This document shows, piece by piece, positions 1 to 7,970 of a DNA stretch of 20,139 bases. A program made the translations under genes and the position numbers. The first letter of the stretch is position 1. Every line of letters begins with the position of its first letter. This stretch comes from an uncultured Emergencia sp. (lineage in GTDB: Bacteria; Bacillota; Clostridia; Peptostreptococcales; Anaerovoracaceae). The notes beneath the pieces are model-generated. The model saw only the letters and a list, made by a program, of their open reading frames with translations. It was not told the origin of the DNA and did not search any database. The stretch is from the NCBI GenBank assembly GCA_937997955.1, contig CALLDR010000109.1:1-20139 (forward strand), given 5' to 3'.

Positions 1-72
1 ATAAAAAAAGTATCAAAAAATTTCAAAAGGGCGGGAGAAGATATAGAATTTTAAAAAAAGTCCGAAATCATA

Positions 73-101
73 TTGACATTGTAAAGGATTAGTGTTACTC
101 T
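73..101 (+). promoter_or_regulatory. Candidate promoter of the mutarotase-symporter-hydrolase unit
   Basis: A perfect -35 box TTGACA (73-78) is followed, 17 bases on, by a weak -10 box TACTCT (96-101). The bases just upstream of the -10 box (87-99, GATTAGTGTTACT) match the motif seen at the same offset in the promoters at 3518 and 9469. The motif may be an operator or simply an extended -10 context. The rest of 1-212 is AT-rich with no gene. Confidence 0.55.
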
Positions 102-104
102 TAA

Positions 105-117
105 TAAAACACTTTTC
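105..117 (-). promoter_or_regulatory. Candidate operator (GAAAAGTGTTTTA)
   Basis: Read on the - strand this is GAAAAGTGTTTTA, an interrupted palindrome with AAAA/TTTT arms around GTG. Twelve bases are identical to the element at 10640-10651 before the B12 mutase gene. It lies just downstream of the -10 box at 96-101, a position suited to repression. Assigning it to the ROK regulator at 9537 is an inference. Confidence 0.4.
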
Positions 118-212
118 AATACACTAATAAAAAGTAGTGCTAAATGTTGCGGCTTTCTTAATTTGCACGCGGCATAAATCGAAATTTTTTATAAGGGAAG
201 GAATGATAGGTG

Positions 213-701
213 ATGGCAAAGAGAAGAATTTTAAATTCAAGACTGGCTGCTGTCGTTGCAGGTCTGCGGCATGGAGAGATGCTGTATATTGGCGATTCCG
301 GCGGAGGTATCAGGAAAGGATCACTCTACGAGATGAGTCCCGCTGTGGAATATATTGATCTAAGCGCGGTGACTGGCTCTCCCAGTTTTGAAGACGTGGT
401 TCGGACGCTGGCAGAAGCGGGAGATTTTGAAGCGGCCATTGTAGCGGAGGACATGGCGGACGAGAACCCTGGGGATTTTAACATGCTGCTTGAGGTATTC
501 GGGCCTGATGCGGTACATCAGATCAATTTCGCTCCAGAATCCTATGCGCTGAGAGACCGCTGCGTGGCCATGGTTCAGACTGGTGACATCGGCCTGCATG
601 CCAATGCTGTTCTGGTAGCGGGCTATGCAGGAGAACCTATTGCTCTCGACATCCTGCTTGGAAAAAGGATGTATACGACGACGCCGAAGGACGAGCGATA
701 A
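213..701 (+). CDS. RbsD/FucU-family mutarotase-like protein
   Basis: This protein of 162 residues belongs to the RbsD/FucU fold, whose members interconvert cyclic forms of ribose or fucose (pyranase/mutarotase). Visible family features are the N-terminal ILNS segment, the conserved His at residue 20 in RHGE (usually GHxD), the IGD segment near residues 25-27, and the C-terminal VQTGD...ANAVL block that matches RTGE...ANVIL in relatives. It is about 20 residues longer than typical RbsD (about 139), and the usual HxD is HGE, so its sugar specificity is uncertain. GTG at 210 overlaps the start; ATG at 213 is preferred because AAGGGAAGGA lies at 193-202. It is the first gene before the GPH symporter, which fits uptake and anomer handling of a cyclic substrate. 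The family call is good; the substrate is unknown. Confidence 0.75.
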   Translation: MAKRRILNSRLAAVVAGLRHGEMLYIGDSGGGIRKGSLYEMSPAVEYIDLSAVTGSPSFEDVVRTLAEAGDFEAAIVAEDMADENPGDFNMLLEVFGPDAVHQINFAPESYALRDRCVAMVQTGDIGLHANAVLVAGYAGEPIALDILLGKRMYTTTPKDER

Positions 702-719
702 AATGAATATGGAGGAAAG

Positions 720-735
720 GGCAAACCGTTTTGCC
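720..735 (+). other. Small hairpin in the translation-start region of the symporter
   Basis: GGCAAA (720-725) pairs with TTTGCC (730-735) around a CCGT loop. It lies between a strong Shine-Dalgarno sequence GGAGGAAAGG (711-720) and the ATG at 738. A second ribosome site AAAGGA (742-747) serves the in-frame ATG at 756. The hairpin may hold the first ribosome site away from ATG 738, which favours the 756 start. Confidence 0.3.
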
Positions 736-755
736 TTATGGAAAGGATGAATAAA

Positions 756-2102
756 ATGAATGAACGCGTGCCGATGAAAGGAAGGATCGGCTATGCGCTT
801 GGCGGTGCGGCACAGACCACGACTGTCATGGTAATCGCAGTTATGCTTACTTTTTACTACACTGACGTACTGGGCATTAATATTGCGAAGGTTGCGCTCA
901 TAATGATGCTCAGCAGGTTTCTTGACGGAGGCAGCGATATTATTGCCGGGATCATCGTGGACCGTACTAAATCGAAATATGGAAAAGCGCGTCCATGGAT
1001 CCTTCGGATGCTGATCCCTCACTTTATCGGTCTTGTAGCCATGTTTACAGTTCCTAAAACTGTTGAGTCGCTGCAGCTCGTGTATATTTTTATCACTTAT
1101 AACTTCGCGAATACTTTTGTGAACACCATGGCGGGACTTGCGCTGACTTCGCTGAACTCTCTCATGACGAGAGATGAAAAAGAACGAAGCGTGTTAAATG
1201 GATACCGGGAAGTAGGAGCGCCGATCATGGAGCTTCTGATCAACTCTTTTGCGATACCCTGCGCGAATCTGATCGGCGGAGATCAGCGGGCGTATATCAT
1301 TGTCATGCTGGTCATATCCGGAGCAGCAACACTCTGCTACCTGTTCTGCTTCCTGTGGACCAGGGAAATCCCGGCCGCGGACCGCGGCGCGACGGAAGAG
1401 AAGCTTCCTCTGAAGGAGTCCTTTGTTTCTGTCGTTAAGAACAAATACTGGGTAATGATGGTGCTGACCTGGATACTCATTATTTTTTACTGGACCATTA
1501 CGCCTGGCGTGATACCGTATTACTGTGAATACATACTTGAAAATGTGAACTTGCTGGCTTATATCAATATGGCGGATAAAATCGCCTTTATACTGACTGC
1601 GGCCCTGTCCATTCCATTTTTGCTGCCGAAGGTCAGCAAGAGAAGCGTTATGGTAGCGGGAGCAGTGGTCATGATATTGGGACAGGCCATTGTGTTTATC
1701 GATTACTACAGCTTGACCATCGCTATTGCAGCGGCAGTGTTCAGGGGTATTGGCGGGTCGCTTTCCATCATCGTATTATTCGCCATGATTGCGGACTGCG
1801 TGGAATACAGCCACTGGAAGTTTAATATTCGTGCCGAGGGCCTCATTTTCTGCGCGGCTACGGTAGGTCAGAAATTCGGACAGGGCGTATCCAGCGCGAT
1901 TATGGGATGGCTGATGGACGGCGCCGGATATGACGGCACCTTAGCAGTGCAGAGCGAATCTGCCAACCAGATGATCATCGGACTCTATGCGTTTGTACCG
2001 ATCATTTCATATGTGCTGATCCTGATCATAATGAAATTCCACCATCTCGATAAGGAACTGCCAGGGATCATGAAAGAGCTTGAGGAAAGGAGATGTGGAT
2101 GA
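756..2102 (+). CDS. GPH-family (MelB-like) sodium/proton:solute symporter
   Basis: This membrane protein of 448 residues has about 12 hydrophobic segments and belongs to the glycoside-pentoside-hexuronide:cation symporter branch of the MFS. The diagnostic N-terminal half is clear: an IGYALGG start, then SRFLDGGSDIIAG, and VDRTKSKYGKARPW at the loop between helices 2 and 3. This matches the RxxDxxxD...GxxxDRTxSxxGxxRP pattern of MelB relatives, including the cation-binding Asp residues. Known substrates of the family are glycosides, uronates and sometimes organic acids. An in-frame ATG at 738 would add six residues; 756 is chosen because AAAGGA lies at 742-747. The gene sits between a mutarotase-like and a metallohydrolase gene, so it probably imports the substrate of the locus. 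Confidence 0.85.
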   Translation: MNERVPMKGRIGYALGGAAQTTTVMVIAVMLTFYYTDVLGINIAKVALIMMLSRFLDGGSDIIAGIIVDRTKSKYGKARPWILRMLIPHFIGLVAMFTVPKTVESLQLVYIFITYNFANTFVNTMAGLALTSLNSLMTRDEKERSVLNGYREVGAPIMELLINSFAIPCANLIGGDQRAYIIVMLVISGAATLCYLFCFLWTREIPAADRGATEEKLPLKESFVSVVKNKYWVMMVLTWILIIFYWTITPGVIPYYCEYILENVNLLAYINMADKIAFILTAALSIPFLLPKVSKRSVMVAGAVVMILGQAIVFIDYYSLTIAIAAAVFRGIGGSLSIIVLFAMIADCVEYSHWKFNIRAEGLIFCAATVGQKFGQGVSSAIMGWLMDGAGYDGTLAVQSESANQMIIGLYAFVPIISYVLILIIMKFHHLDKELPGIMKELEERRCG

Positions 2103-2193
2103 CCGGCAGGGAAAGGCAGCCGTCGACGGCGGCGAACAAAAAAGTCAAACAACAAGAGCAGCCAACAAGATTAACCACAACTATATTTTAACA

Positions 2194-2207
2194 GAAAGTA
2201 AATTTGA
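2194..2207 (+). promoter_or_regulatory. Possible weak copy of the shared operator-like motif
   Basis: GAAAGTAAATTTGA resembles GAAAAGTAAAATTTGA at 3567-3582, with one A missing from each A tract. It lies in the 133-base gap before the metallohydrolase gene. No convincing -35/-10 pair was found there, so the gene is probably co-transcribed with the symporter. Confidence 0.2.
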
Positions 2208-2235
2208 TATGAGCTGAGATTATAAGGGAAAAGTT

Positions 2236-3369
2236 ATGACAATTTTTGGACCCAAGGATCCTAAGGAATTGGGACCGACACTGCCGCATGAACATCTGTA
2301 TTTTAATACATCAGGGTATAAGCCGGAGATGACGCCGGAACAGGAGCGTTTGTATCTCAGCCCGGTTACCCTGCAGAATCTGAACTATGTCAGAAAAAAT
2401 CCGTATCGCGTATTGGACAATTGTCTTATGTTTGATCAGGATTTACTGAGAAGAGCCGTACAGGAGTTTAAGGATTTTGGAGGCGGAACGATTTGTGATG
2501 TTACACCGCATGGATGCAGCCTGGACAGCCCGCTGGTGGATTTCCTGCCGGAAATTAAAGAGGTGGCCGAGGACACCGGTGTGAATGTAGTTCTGGGAAT
2601 GGGCCACTATATCCACGCTTTTGACATTCCAGAAGAGAGCAAGGCGGCAGCAAGCGCGAGCGGAAAAAACTATGATATTCTGGTATCCCCAACCTCCCCG
2701 GCCATTGAAGGCTTTACGCCGGAGCGATTAGCGGAGGAGTATATCAAAGATATTAAAAACGGCTATGGTGATACCGGCATAAGACCTGGCGTTATTGGAG
2801 AACTGGGTACGGGTTTTGTTGTAACGGATCTTGAGAAAAGAACTCTTCGGGCTGGCGCTATTGCTCAGCAGGAGACCGGTCTGGCGATTACGCTGCACCT
2901 GCAGCCTTCAAGAATGCACGGTCATGAGGATCTGGATATTTTGGAGGAAGCGGGGGCCAGACTGGATAAGGTTGTCCTCGGACATAGAGATGGCGTTCTC
3001 GCAATACCTGGAATGTCCTTTGACGAGGTTATGGATAATTATTACAGCCTTCTGGACCGCGGCTGCTACATCCAGTTTGACTTATGCGGAAATCAGGAGT
3101 ATTTCCGGTCCGATCTGGGAAACTGGTGGCTCCCTGCAGATCGTGAGAGAGCACAGGCTATTAAATTGATTTGTGACCACGGTTATGAGGATAAAATCCT
3201 GATTTCCCAAGATGAAGGCCACAAATACTACATGACTGAGTTTGGCGGCTGGGGACTGGCTCACGTATTGAACGGGTTTAGAGAAACCATGCTGGAATAC
3301 GGCGTTACGGAAGCCCAGTGCGATAAAATCGTTACGGAAAATCCGCAGACCATGCTGACGATATTTTAG
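2236..3369 (+). CDS. Phosphotriesterase-like amidohydrolase (PHP/lactonase family)
   Basis: This binuclear-metal TIM-barrel hydrolase of 377 residues is of the phosphotriesterase family, whose bacterial members include lactonases, esterases and the E. coli PHP protein. The metal ligands can be read directly: HxH at residues 18 and 20 (LPHEHL), Glu189 in GELG where true phosphotriesterases carry a carboxylated Lys, His221 (ITLHLQ), His250 (LGHRDG) and Asp326 (SQDEGHK). The Glu bridge is the PHP-type arrangement and argues against organophosphate hydrolysis as its main role. Length is slightly above usual because of an insert near residues 130-160. The start is supported by AAGGGA at 2224-2229 and by the LGPTLPHEHL block close to the N terminus. 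As the third gene of the unit it probably opens a lactone or ester after uptake. The real substrate is unknown. Confidence 0.85.
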   Translation: MTIFGPKDPKELGPTLPHEHLYFNTSGYKPEMTPEQERLYLSPVTLQNLNYVRKNPYRVLDNCLMFDQDLLRRAVQEFKDFGGGTICDVTPHGCSLDSPLVDFLPEIKEVAEDTGVNVVLGMGHYIHAFDIPEESKAAASASGKNYDILVSPTSPAIEGFTPERLAEEYIKDIKNGYGDTGIRPGVIGELGTGFVVTDLEKRTLRAGAIAQQETGLAITLHLQPSRMHGHEDLDILEEAGARLDKVVLGHRDGVLAIPGMSFDEVMDNYYSLLDRGCYIQFDLCGNQEYFRSDLGNWWLPADRERAQAIKLICDHGYEDKILISQDEGHKYYMTEFGGWGLAHVLNGFRETMLEYGVTEAQCDKIVTENPQTMLTIF

Positions 3370-3413
3370 TACATGCTTGAAAGAGAAGGCCTCCTGAAGA
3401 TATAAATTAGCGA

Positions 3414-3445
3414 GAAAGCAGCGGTAACAAAGCCGCTGTTTTCTT
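3414..3445 (+). terminator. Rho-independent terminator after the metallohydrolase gene
   Basis: CAGCGG (3419-3424) pairs with CCGCTG (3433-3438) around an eight-base loop. The stem extends outward through GAAAG pairing with TTTTC, and the right arm runs into TTTTCTT. It closes the first transcription unit. Confidence 0.75.
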
Positions 3446-3517
3446 ATAGGATGAAAGCGGAATGAGCCGTGGAATGCTTTAATGGGGGATTCAGAGAAAA
3501 GGATTTAAAAAATTCAT

Positions 3518-3546
3518 TTGACAAAGGGGGAAACAAGTGTTATATT
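3518..3546 (+). promoter_or_regulatory. Strong promoter of the five-gene catabolic operon
   Basis: A perfect -35 TTGACA (3518-3523) and -10 TATATT (3541-3546) are separated by 17 bases. The -10 box is preceded by AACAAGTGT, giving an extended TGT-TATATT, almost the same as the region before the ROK gene (GATAAGTGTTATA at 9484-9496). Confidence 0.8.
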
Positions 3547-3563
3547 TGTATTATCATAAGACT

Positions 3564-3579
3564 TATGAAAAGTAAAATT
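3564..3579 (+). promoter_or_regulatory. Candidate operator downstream of the operon promoter
   Basis: TATGAAAAGTAAAATT matches 14409-14424 (TATGATAAGTAAAATT) in 15 of 16 bases. It lies about 20 bases downstream of the -10 box, where a bound protein would block transcription. The second site precedes the permease gene, so the two units may share control. Confidence 0.45.
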
Positions 3580-3631
3580 TGAAGTGGTAGAATAAGGACA
3601 AGCCGAAATTTATGATGAAAGGAGATCCATC

Positions 3632-4756
3632 ATGGGAAAAAGAACAACGTTCCTGTATCTATCTGAAGAGGATACAATTAAGGCAGGGGTAAAGGATTAT
3701 AAAAAATGTATAGATAATGCTGAGGAAGTGTTTCAGCTCCTGAGCCAGGGTGATTACCTGATGGGAGGGAGCAATCACAACAGCCACGGCATGGGATTGG
3801 TCTTCCCGAAAGAAAGTCCATTTCCGAACATGCCTCTGGCCGGACCGGACAGAAGATTTGTGGCAATGCCCGCTTATCTTGGAGGAAGATTTGATGTCTG
3901 CGGGTGCAAATGGTATGGGTCCAACGCGGCAAACAAAGATAAGGACTTGCCGAGATCAGTGCTGACCCTGACCCTGAACGATAAGGATACAGGTGAGCCT
4001 TTGGCCTTTATGTCCGCCAATCTGCTCAGCGCGGCAAGAACAGGCGCGGTTCCAGGTGTCGCGGCAAGACATCTGGCAAGAAAAGACTCTCAGGTTGCAG
4101 CGGTTCTGGGCTGTGGACAGATTAACCGTTCCTGCCTGATGAACATTCTGACGGAAGTACCGTCCGTCAAAAAGGTCATCTGCTATGATATCTTTGAAGC
4201 CGCGGCGGAAAGCTTTGCGAAGTGGGTCGGAGAGGTAACCGGTTTGGAAGCGGTTCCTGAGCTGGATCTGGAAACGGCTTTGAAGGATGCGGACGTGGTT
4301 ACCGTTGCGGCGTCACGCTTGCAGCCTTTGTATATCAAAGACGGATGGATCAAGAAAGGCGCCAGCGTTCTGATTTCCGGGCCGATTAAATCGGATGCAT
4401 CCTTCTGGAAGAATACAACCCTGATTTACGACAATACAAGACTGCATGAAGCGTATATGCAGGAAGCCATTGAATCAGGGGACAAAGCGGGTTACTACGC
4501 AGGGGTCATCGGCGGAGAAATTTATACATTGATTGATAAAGGCGAGATGCCGAAGCTGGAGGATTCCGTAAGCATTGGTGAAGTCATTTTGAAACAGAAG
4601 CCAGGAAGAACGAGGGATGATGAGATCGTCACGTTTGTAGCCTGCGGAATGGCAACCTTTGATGTGGGTCTGGGGTATGACCTGTATAAGACGGCTCTGC
4701 AAGAAGGATATGGACAGGAACTGGTGCTTTGGGAAGAGCCGGATCAGTTGAAGTGA
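3632..4756 (+). CDS. Ornithine cyclodeaminase/mu-crystallin family NAD(P)-dependent protein
   Basis: This protein of 374 residues belongs to the OCD/mu-crystallin superfamily, which includes cyclodeaminases, ketimine or imino-acid reductases and amine or amino-acid dehydrogenases. Visible features are Lys93 in CKWYG (the OCD substrate-carboxylate Lys), SAARTGA with Arg136, and a Rossmann loop LGCGQINR near residues 159-166. The long N-terminal segment with SNHNSHGMG and FPNMPLAGPDRR resembles the clostridial subgroup that databases call 'tyramine oxidase subunit B'; I recognise this from memory, and the name is not a proven activity. The start is backed by AAAGGAGA at 3618-3625. It is the first gene of the operon with the CoA-transferase and BKACE, so it may make or remove an amino group at the carbon that becomes the keto group. 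Confidence 0.8.
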   Translation: MGKRTTFLYLSEEDTIKAGVKDYKKCIDNAEEVFQLLSQGDYLMGGSNHNSHGMGLVFPKESPFPNMPLAGPDRRFVAMPAYLGGRFDVCGCKWYGSNAANKDKDLPRSVLTLTLNDKDTGEPLAFMSANLLSAARTGAVPGVAARHLARKDSQVAAVLGCGQINRSCLMNILTEVPSVKKVICYDIFEAAAESFAKWVGEVTGLEAVPELDLETALKDADVVTVAASRLQPLYIKDGWIKKGASVLISGPIKSDASFWKNTTLIYDNTRLHEAYMQEAIESGDKAGYYAGVIGGEIYTLIDKGEMPKLEDSVSIGEVILKQKPGRTRDDEIVTFVACGMATFDVGLGYDLYKTALQEGYGQELVLWEEPDQLK

Positions 4757-4773
4757 GTACTAGGAGGAGAAAC

Positions 4774-5958
4774 ATGAAAGCTTTGGAAGGCGTCAGAGTG
4801 CTGGATCTGACTCATGCGTATAACGGTCCTTTTGCAACGATGTGGCTGGCCGACAACGGGGCAGAGGTGATAAAAATAGAACCGCCTTCAGGTGATGAAT
4901 GCCGCAGCTGGGGGCCCATTGACGAAAAAAGCGGAGAGAGCGGTTTCTTTGCATATTTAAACCGCAACAAAAAGGGGATTACGCTGAACCTTAAAGATGA
5001 AACCGCATTGAAGCTGTTCTATGAAATGGTAAAGGATGCGGACGTGGTCGTCGAGAACTATAAGTTTGGCACCGCGCAGAAACTGAAAGTGGACTATGAA
5101 ACTCTGAGAAGCATTAATCCTGGGATCATCTATGCATCGGGTTCAGGCTTCGGACAGACCGGTCCCAACACGGCGAGAACCTGTTACGACGGGGTAGCGC
5201 AGGCAATGTCAGGATATATTCATTTAAACGGGCATAAGGACCGCCCGCCGTGCAAAGTAGGCGCGGCGGTAGGCGATAACTGCACGGGAACCTTTTTGGC
5301 ACTCGGTATCGTGATGGCGTTATTCGCGAGGGAGCGCACGGGCGTTGGCCAGCAGGTCGATGTGGCCATGGTAGATACGCTGTTCTCACTCCTGGAAAAC
5401 GCGATTCCGCTGGAGGTTATGACAGATCAGTCTCCATCCAGGAACGGGAGCATCGACCTGTCGATTGCGCCTTTTGACGTATACGAATGCAGCGACGGGT
5501 ACGTTGCCTTTGGATGCGGCAACGACTCTTTGTTCAGAAAGCTGTGTGGCGTAATTGGGAAACCCGAGCTTGCGGAAGATGAACTCTATGTTTCTAACGT
5601 GTCTCGCGGGAAAAATTATGAAGGTGAGGACAGACTGCAGGGGATCATCGGAAGATGGTGCAGGGATAAGAGCAAGTTTGAAATAGACCGGCTGATGTCG
5701 GAAGCCGGGGTTCCATGCGGTCCTGTCCTTTCGATCGAAGAAGCGATTGAAAGCCCGCAGATTCAAGAACGCGGCATGATGATTCATGTGGATCACCCGA
5801 CGATGGGAGATCAATACCAGCAAGGGTTCCCGATTAAGCTTTCGGAAACGCCTGCCAGCGTAAAGATGCCGTCTCCGCTGCTGGGACAGCATACGCAGGA
5901 GATTCTGGGGCTGAGCGATGAAGAGATGAAAGATTACAAAAAGAAAGGAATTATATAG
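4774..5958 (+). CDS. Class III CoA-transferase (CaiB/BaiF family)
   Basis: This CoA-transferase of 394 residues moves CoA between carboxylic acids through an enzyme-bound aspartyl anhydride. Family marks are the N-terminal LEGVRVLDLTH, the ADNGAEVIKIEPP block (residues 26-38), the LNRNKKGITLNLK block (62-74), ENYKFGTAQKL, and the nucleophilic Asp139 in CYDGVAQAMSG. The C-terminal segment GVPCGPV and the EILG tail also fit. The reading frame is open from 4729, overlapping the previous gene, but AGGAGGAG at 4763-4770 points to the ATG at 4774, where homology begins. Relatives act on carnitine, bile acids, formate/oxalate or succinate; the acid here is not known. Beside BKACE, it could recover CoA from the BKACE product by passing it to acetoacetate or to the incoming substrate. 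Confidence 0.88.
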   Translation: MKALEGVRVLDLTHAYNGPFATMWLADNGAEVIKIEPPSGDECRSWGPIDEKSGESGFFAYLNRNKKGITLNLKDETALKLFYEMVKDADVVVENYKFGTAQKLKVDYETLRSINPGIIYASGSGFGQTGPNTARTCYDGVAQAMSGYIHLNGHKDRPPCKVGAAVGDNCTGTFLALGIVMALFARERTGVGQQVDVAMVDTLFSLLENAIPLEVMTDQSPSRNGSIDLSIAPFDVYECSDGYVAFGCGNDSLFRKLCGVIGKPELAEDELYVSNVSRGKNYEGEDRLQGIIGRWCRDKSKFEIDRLMSEAGVPCGPVLSIEEAIESPQIQERGMMIHVDHPTMGDQYQQGFPIKLSETPASVKMPSPLLGQHTQEILGLSDEEMKDYKKKGII

Positions 5959-5981
5959 CGGTACATAATGGAGGTAGTGAA

Positions 5982-6869
5982 ATGGAAATGAAAAAAAAGG
6001 TAGCATTAACATGTGCGGTAACCGGCGGCGGTGATTCTTATTTGAAATCTGATAAGGTGCCCCGCAGTCCGGAACAGATTGCGGCAGATGCAATTGCGGC
6101 GGCGAAAGCGGGCGCGGCGGTTGTTCATCTTCACGTGCGCGATCCGAAAACCGGCGCCTTTAGCAGAAAGGTCGAATATTTTGAAGAGGTTACCAGATTG
6201 ATCCGGGAAAGCGGTGTAGATGTCGTGCTTAACATGACGACTGGAATGGGAGGCGATTATGAGCCTGATGATGAAGATCCAAACAAGCAGGGGCCTACCA
6301 ACGATAATGTCAATGTGAAGGAAAGAATGGAGCATGTCCTGCGCTGTAAGCCTGAGATCTGCACGATCGATTGCGGTTCCTATAATATGGGCAGCGACCA
6401 GGTATATATAGCGCCGCTGAAGTTTTTGAGACAAGCAGGCAATCTGCTGAAGGGAACTGGCGTGACACCAGAAATTGAAGCCTTTGAGCTTGGACATATC
6501 TGGCAGGCGAAGATGCTGATAGATGAAGGAATTTATCCGGCCAATACGATGTTTATGCTTTGCATGGGCGTTCGCTATGGCGCGGAGGCAACAACAGAGG
6601 CCGTCCTGTCTATGCGGAACCACTTACCGGCAGGCGCGCCGTGGGGAGCGTTCGGAATCGGCAAAGACGAGTTCCCTGTGATGACCCAGGCTCTGGTCAT
6701 GGGAGGCAATATAAGGGTCGGTCTGGAGGACAATATTTACCTTTCCAAGGGCGTACTGGCCTCAAATGAGGATCTGGTACTCAAGGCGAAAAACATTGTT
6801 GAGGAGCTTGGCTGTCAGCTTATGACGGCAGCAGAGGTAAGAGAGCAGTATGGCCTGCAGAAGTTTTAG
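5982..6869 (+). CDS. Beta-keto acid cleavage enzyme (BKACE, DUF849; Kce/dehydrocarnitine-cleavage type)
   Basis: This zinc-dependent TIM-barrel enzyme of 295 residues condenses a beta-keto acid with acetyl-CoA and splits it to acetoacetate and a new acyl-CoA. The zinc ligands match the 3-keto-5-aminohexanoate cleavage enzyme Kce: His49 and His51 in VHLHVRDP and Glu249 in IRVGLEDN, with the nearby Arg245 and Asp250. Asp18 in TGGGDS falls where Kce has a Glu contacting the substrate ammonium group, which suggests a cationic group on the substrate. The segments GGGDS, NMTTGMGGD and ASNEDLV look closer to the dehydrocarnitine cleavage branch than to lysine-fermentation Kce; that is judged by eye. 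GGAGG at 5970-5974 sets the start. The keto acid would come from the dehydrogenases in this operon. The family is confident; the substrate is not. Confidence 0.88.
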   Translation: MEMKKKVALTCAVTGGGDSYLKSDKVPRSPEQIAADAIAAAKAGAAVVHLHVRDPKTGAFSRKVEYFEEVTRLIRESGVDVVLNMTTGMGGDYEPDDEDPNKQGPTNDNVNVKERMEHVLRCKPEICTIDCGSYNMGSDQVYIAPLKFLRQAGNLLKGTGVTPEIEAFELGHIWQAKMLIDEGIYPANTMFMLCMGVRYGAEATTEAVLSMRNHLPAGAPWGAFGIGKDEFPVMTQALVMGGNIRVGLEDNIYLSKGVLASNEDLVLKAKNIVEELGCQLMTAAEVREQYGLQKF

Positions 6870-6880
6870 GAAGGAGCATT

Positions 6881-7942
6881 ATGAGCGTGTTAATGGATTC
6901 TGTCAGGAAGATGGCAGATGGAAAAGAGAATTGGGTATTCGGCAAAGCGGACAGAAAGGAGCCCGGAGCCAAGGAGGTTGAAATCAAGGTTAAGTGCATC
7001 GGCATCTGCGGAAGTGAGCTGCATGCGTACCATGACAATCATTTTTACGAACCCGGCAACGTGATTGGACATGAGTTCTGTGGAGAAATTTCCAGAGTGG
7101 GCGCCGAGGTAACTGATTGGAAGGTCGGAGACAGAGTGGTAGCCGAAATCTATCAGGGCGCGTGCGGCGAGTGTGAATTCTGCCGCAGAGGAATGCCCGG
7201 GTTTTGTTCTCACGGAAGATATGTGGGATGGAATATTAACGGCGGATGGGCAGAGTATTTTTGCGCAGCAGAAAATATGTTGCTTAAGCTTCCTGATGAA
7301 GTCAGTTATGAAGAGGGATCTATGATTGAGCCCGTCAGCGTTTTGACACAGGCCCTGATTGTCAATAAGGCGCCTGTCAAGGGCGGAGACGTGGTGCTGG
7401 TGCAGGGCTGCGGAACCATAGGTATGATTGCAGCCATGGTGGCTAAGGCCGCGGGAGCCAGTAAAGTAATCATGACAGGAACTGATGCCGATGTCGATGT
7501 CAGATTTCCTGTTGCGAAGAGTCTGACCGCTGTTGACCGCATCGTAAATATCATGAAAGAGGATTTGAAGGAAATTATTCTCAATGAAACGGAAGGCCTT
7601 GGAGCAGATGTGATCATTGAAGCATCTGGAGCAGAGCCTGCAATTAAAACGATGCCGGAATATTTAAGAACCAGAGGCACGATCGTAGTACTCGGCGAGG
7701 CAGCTAAATCTGAACTGGGAATCGATTGGAATCAGTTCCTGTTCAAATCCTGCTCTGTTATTTTCAATTTTGGAGAAGTGCATGAAGCGTGGAAGATCAC
7801 TATGAGATTGCTGGAAGCGGGAAAGCTGGAGCTTGAAAAGCTGATTACACACAGGCTGCCTTTGTCTGGCTTTGCTGAGGGATTTGAGGTATTAGACTCG
7901 AAAAAGGGCCTGAAAGTGCTGATGTATCCTGAGATGAAATAG
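6881..7942 (+). CDS. Zinc-dependent MDR alcohol dehydrogenase (threonine/sorbitol dehydrogenase-like)
   Basis: This medium-chain dehydrogenase of 353 residues shows both zinc sites. Cys43 (GICGSELH), His64 and Glu65 (GHEFCG) form the catalytic site, and Cys95, Cys98, Cys101 and Cys109 (CGECEFC...C) form the structural site. The Rossmann loop is GCGTIG at residues 176-181. A Glu at 150 (SMIEPVSV) matches the polyol dehydrogenase subgroup. The enzyme would oxidise a secondary alcohol with NAD(P)+. It starts 11 bases after the BKACE stop behind GGAAGGAG. A direct role is to make the beta-keto acid that BKACE splits, but oxidation of another hydroxyl group is equally possible. Carnitine dehydrogenase itself is a different fold, so this gene does not by itself prove a carnitine route. 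Confidence 0.88.
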   Translation: MSVLMDSVRKMADGKENWVFGKADRKEPGAKEVEIKVKCIGICGSELHAYHDNHFYEPGNVIGHEFCGEISRVGAEVTDWKVGDRVVAEIYQGACGECEFCRRGMPGFCSHGRYVGWNINGGWAEYFCAAENMLLKLPDEVSYEEGSMIEPVSVLTQALIVNKAPVKGGDVVLVQGCGTIGMIAAMVAKAAGASKVIMTGTDADVDVRFPVAKSLTAVDRIVNIMKEDLKEIILNETEGLGADVIIEASGAEPAIKTMPEYLRTRGTIVVLGEAAKSELGIDWNQFLFKSCSVIFNFGEVHEAWKITMRLLEAGKLELEKLITHRLPLSGFAEGFEVLDSKKGLKVLMYPEMK

Positions 7943-7970
7943 GTTTATAATTTGAAAGGAGTAGAATATA

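Noticed and set aside
360..1022. A 220-residue open frame on the - strand
   Set aside because: It lies antisense to the mutarotase and symporter genes, has no recognisable domain, and the + strand proteins have clear family motifs.
2119..2130. Perfect 12-base palindrome GCCGTCGACGGC after the symporter gene
   Set aside because: It can form only a short stem, has no U tract, and has no second copy, so it is not supported as a terminator or operator.
5386..6093. A 235-residue open frame on the - strand
   Set aside because: It is antisense to the CoA-transferase and BKACE genes and shows composition of a shadow frame.
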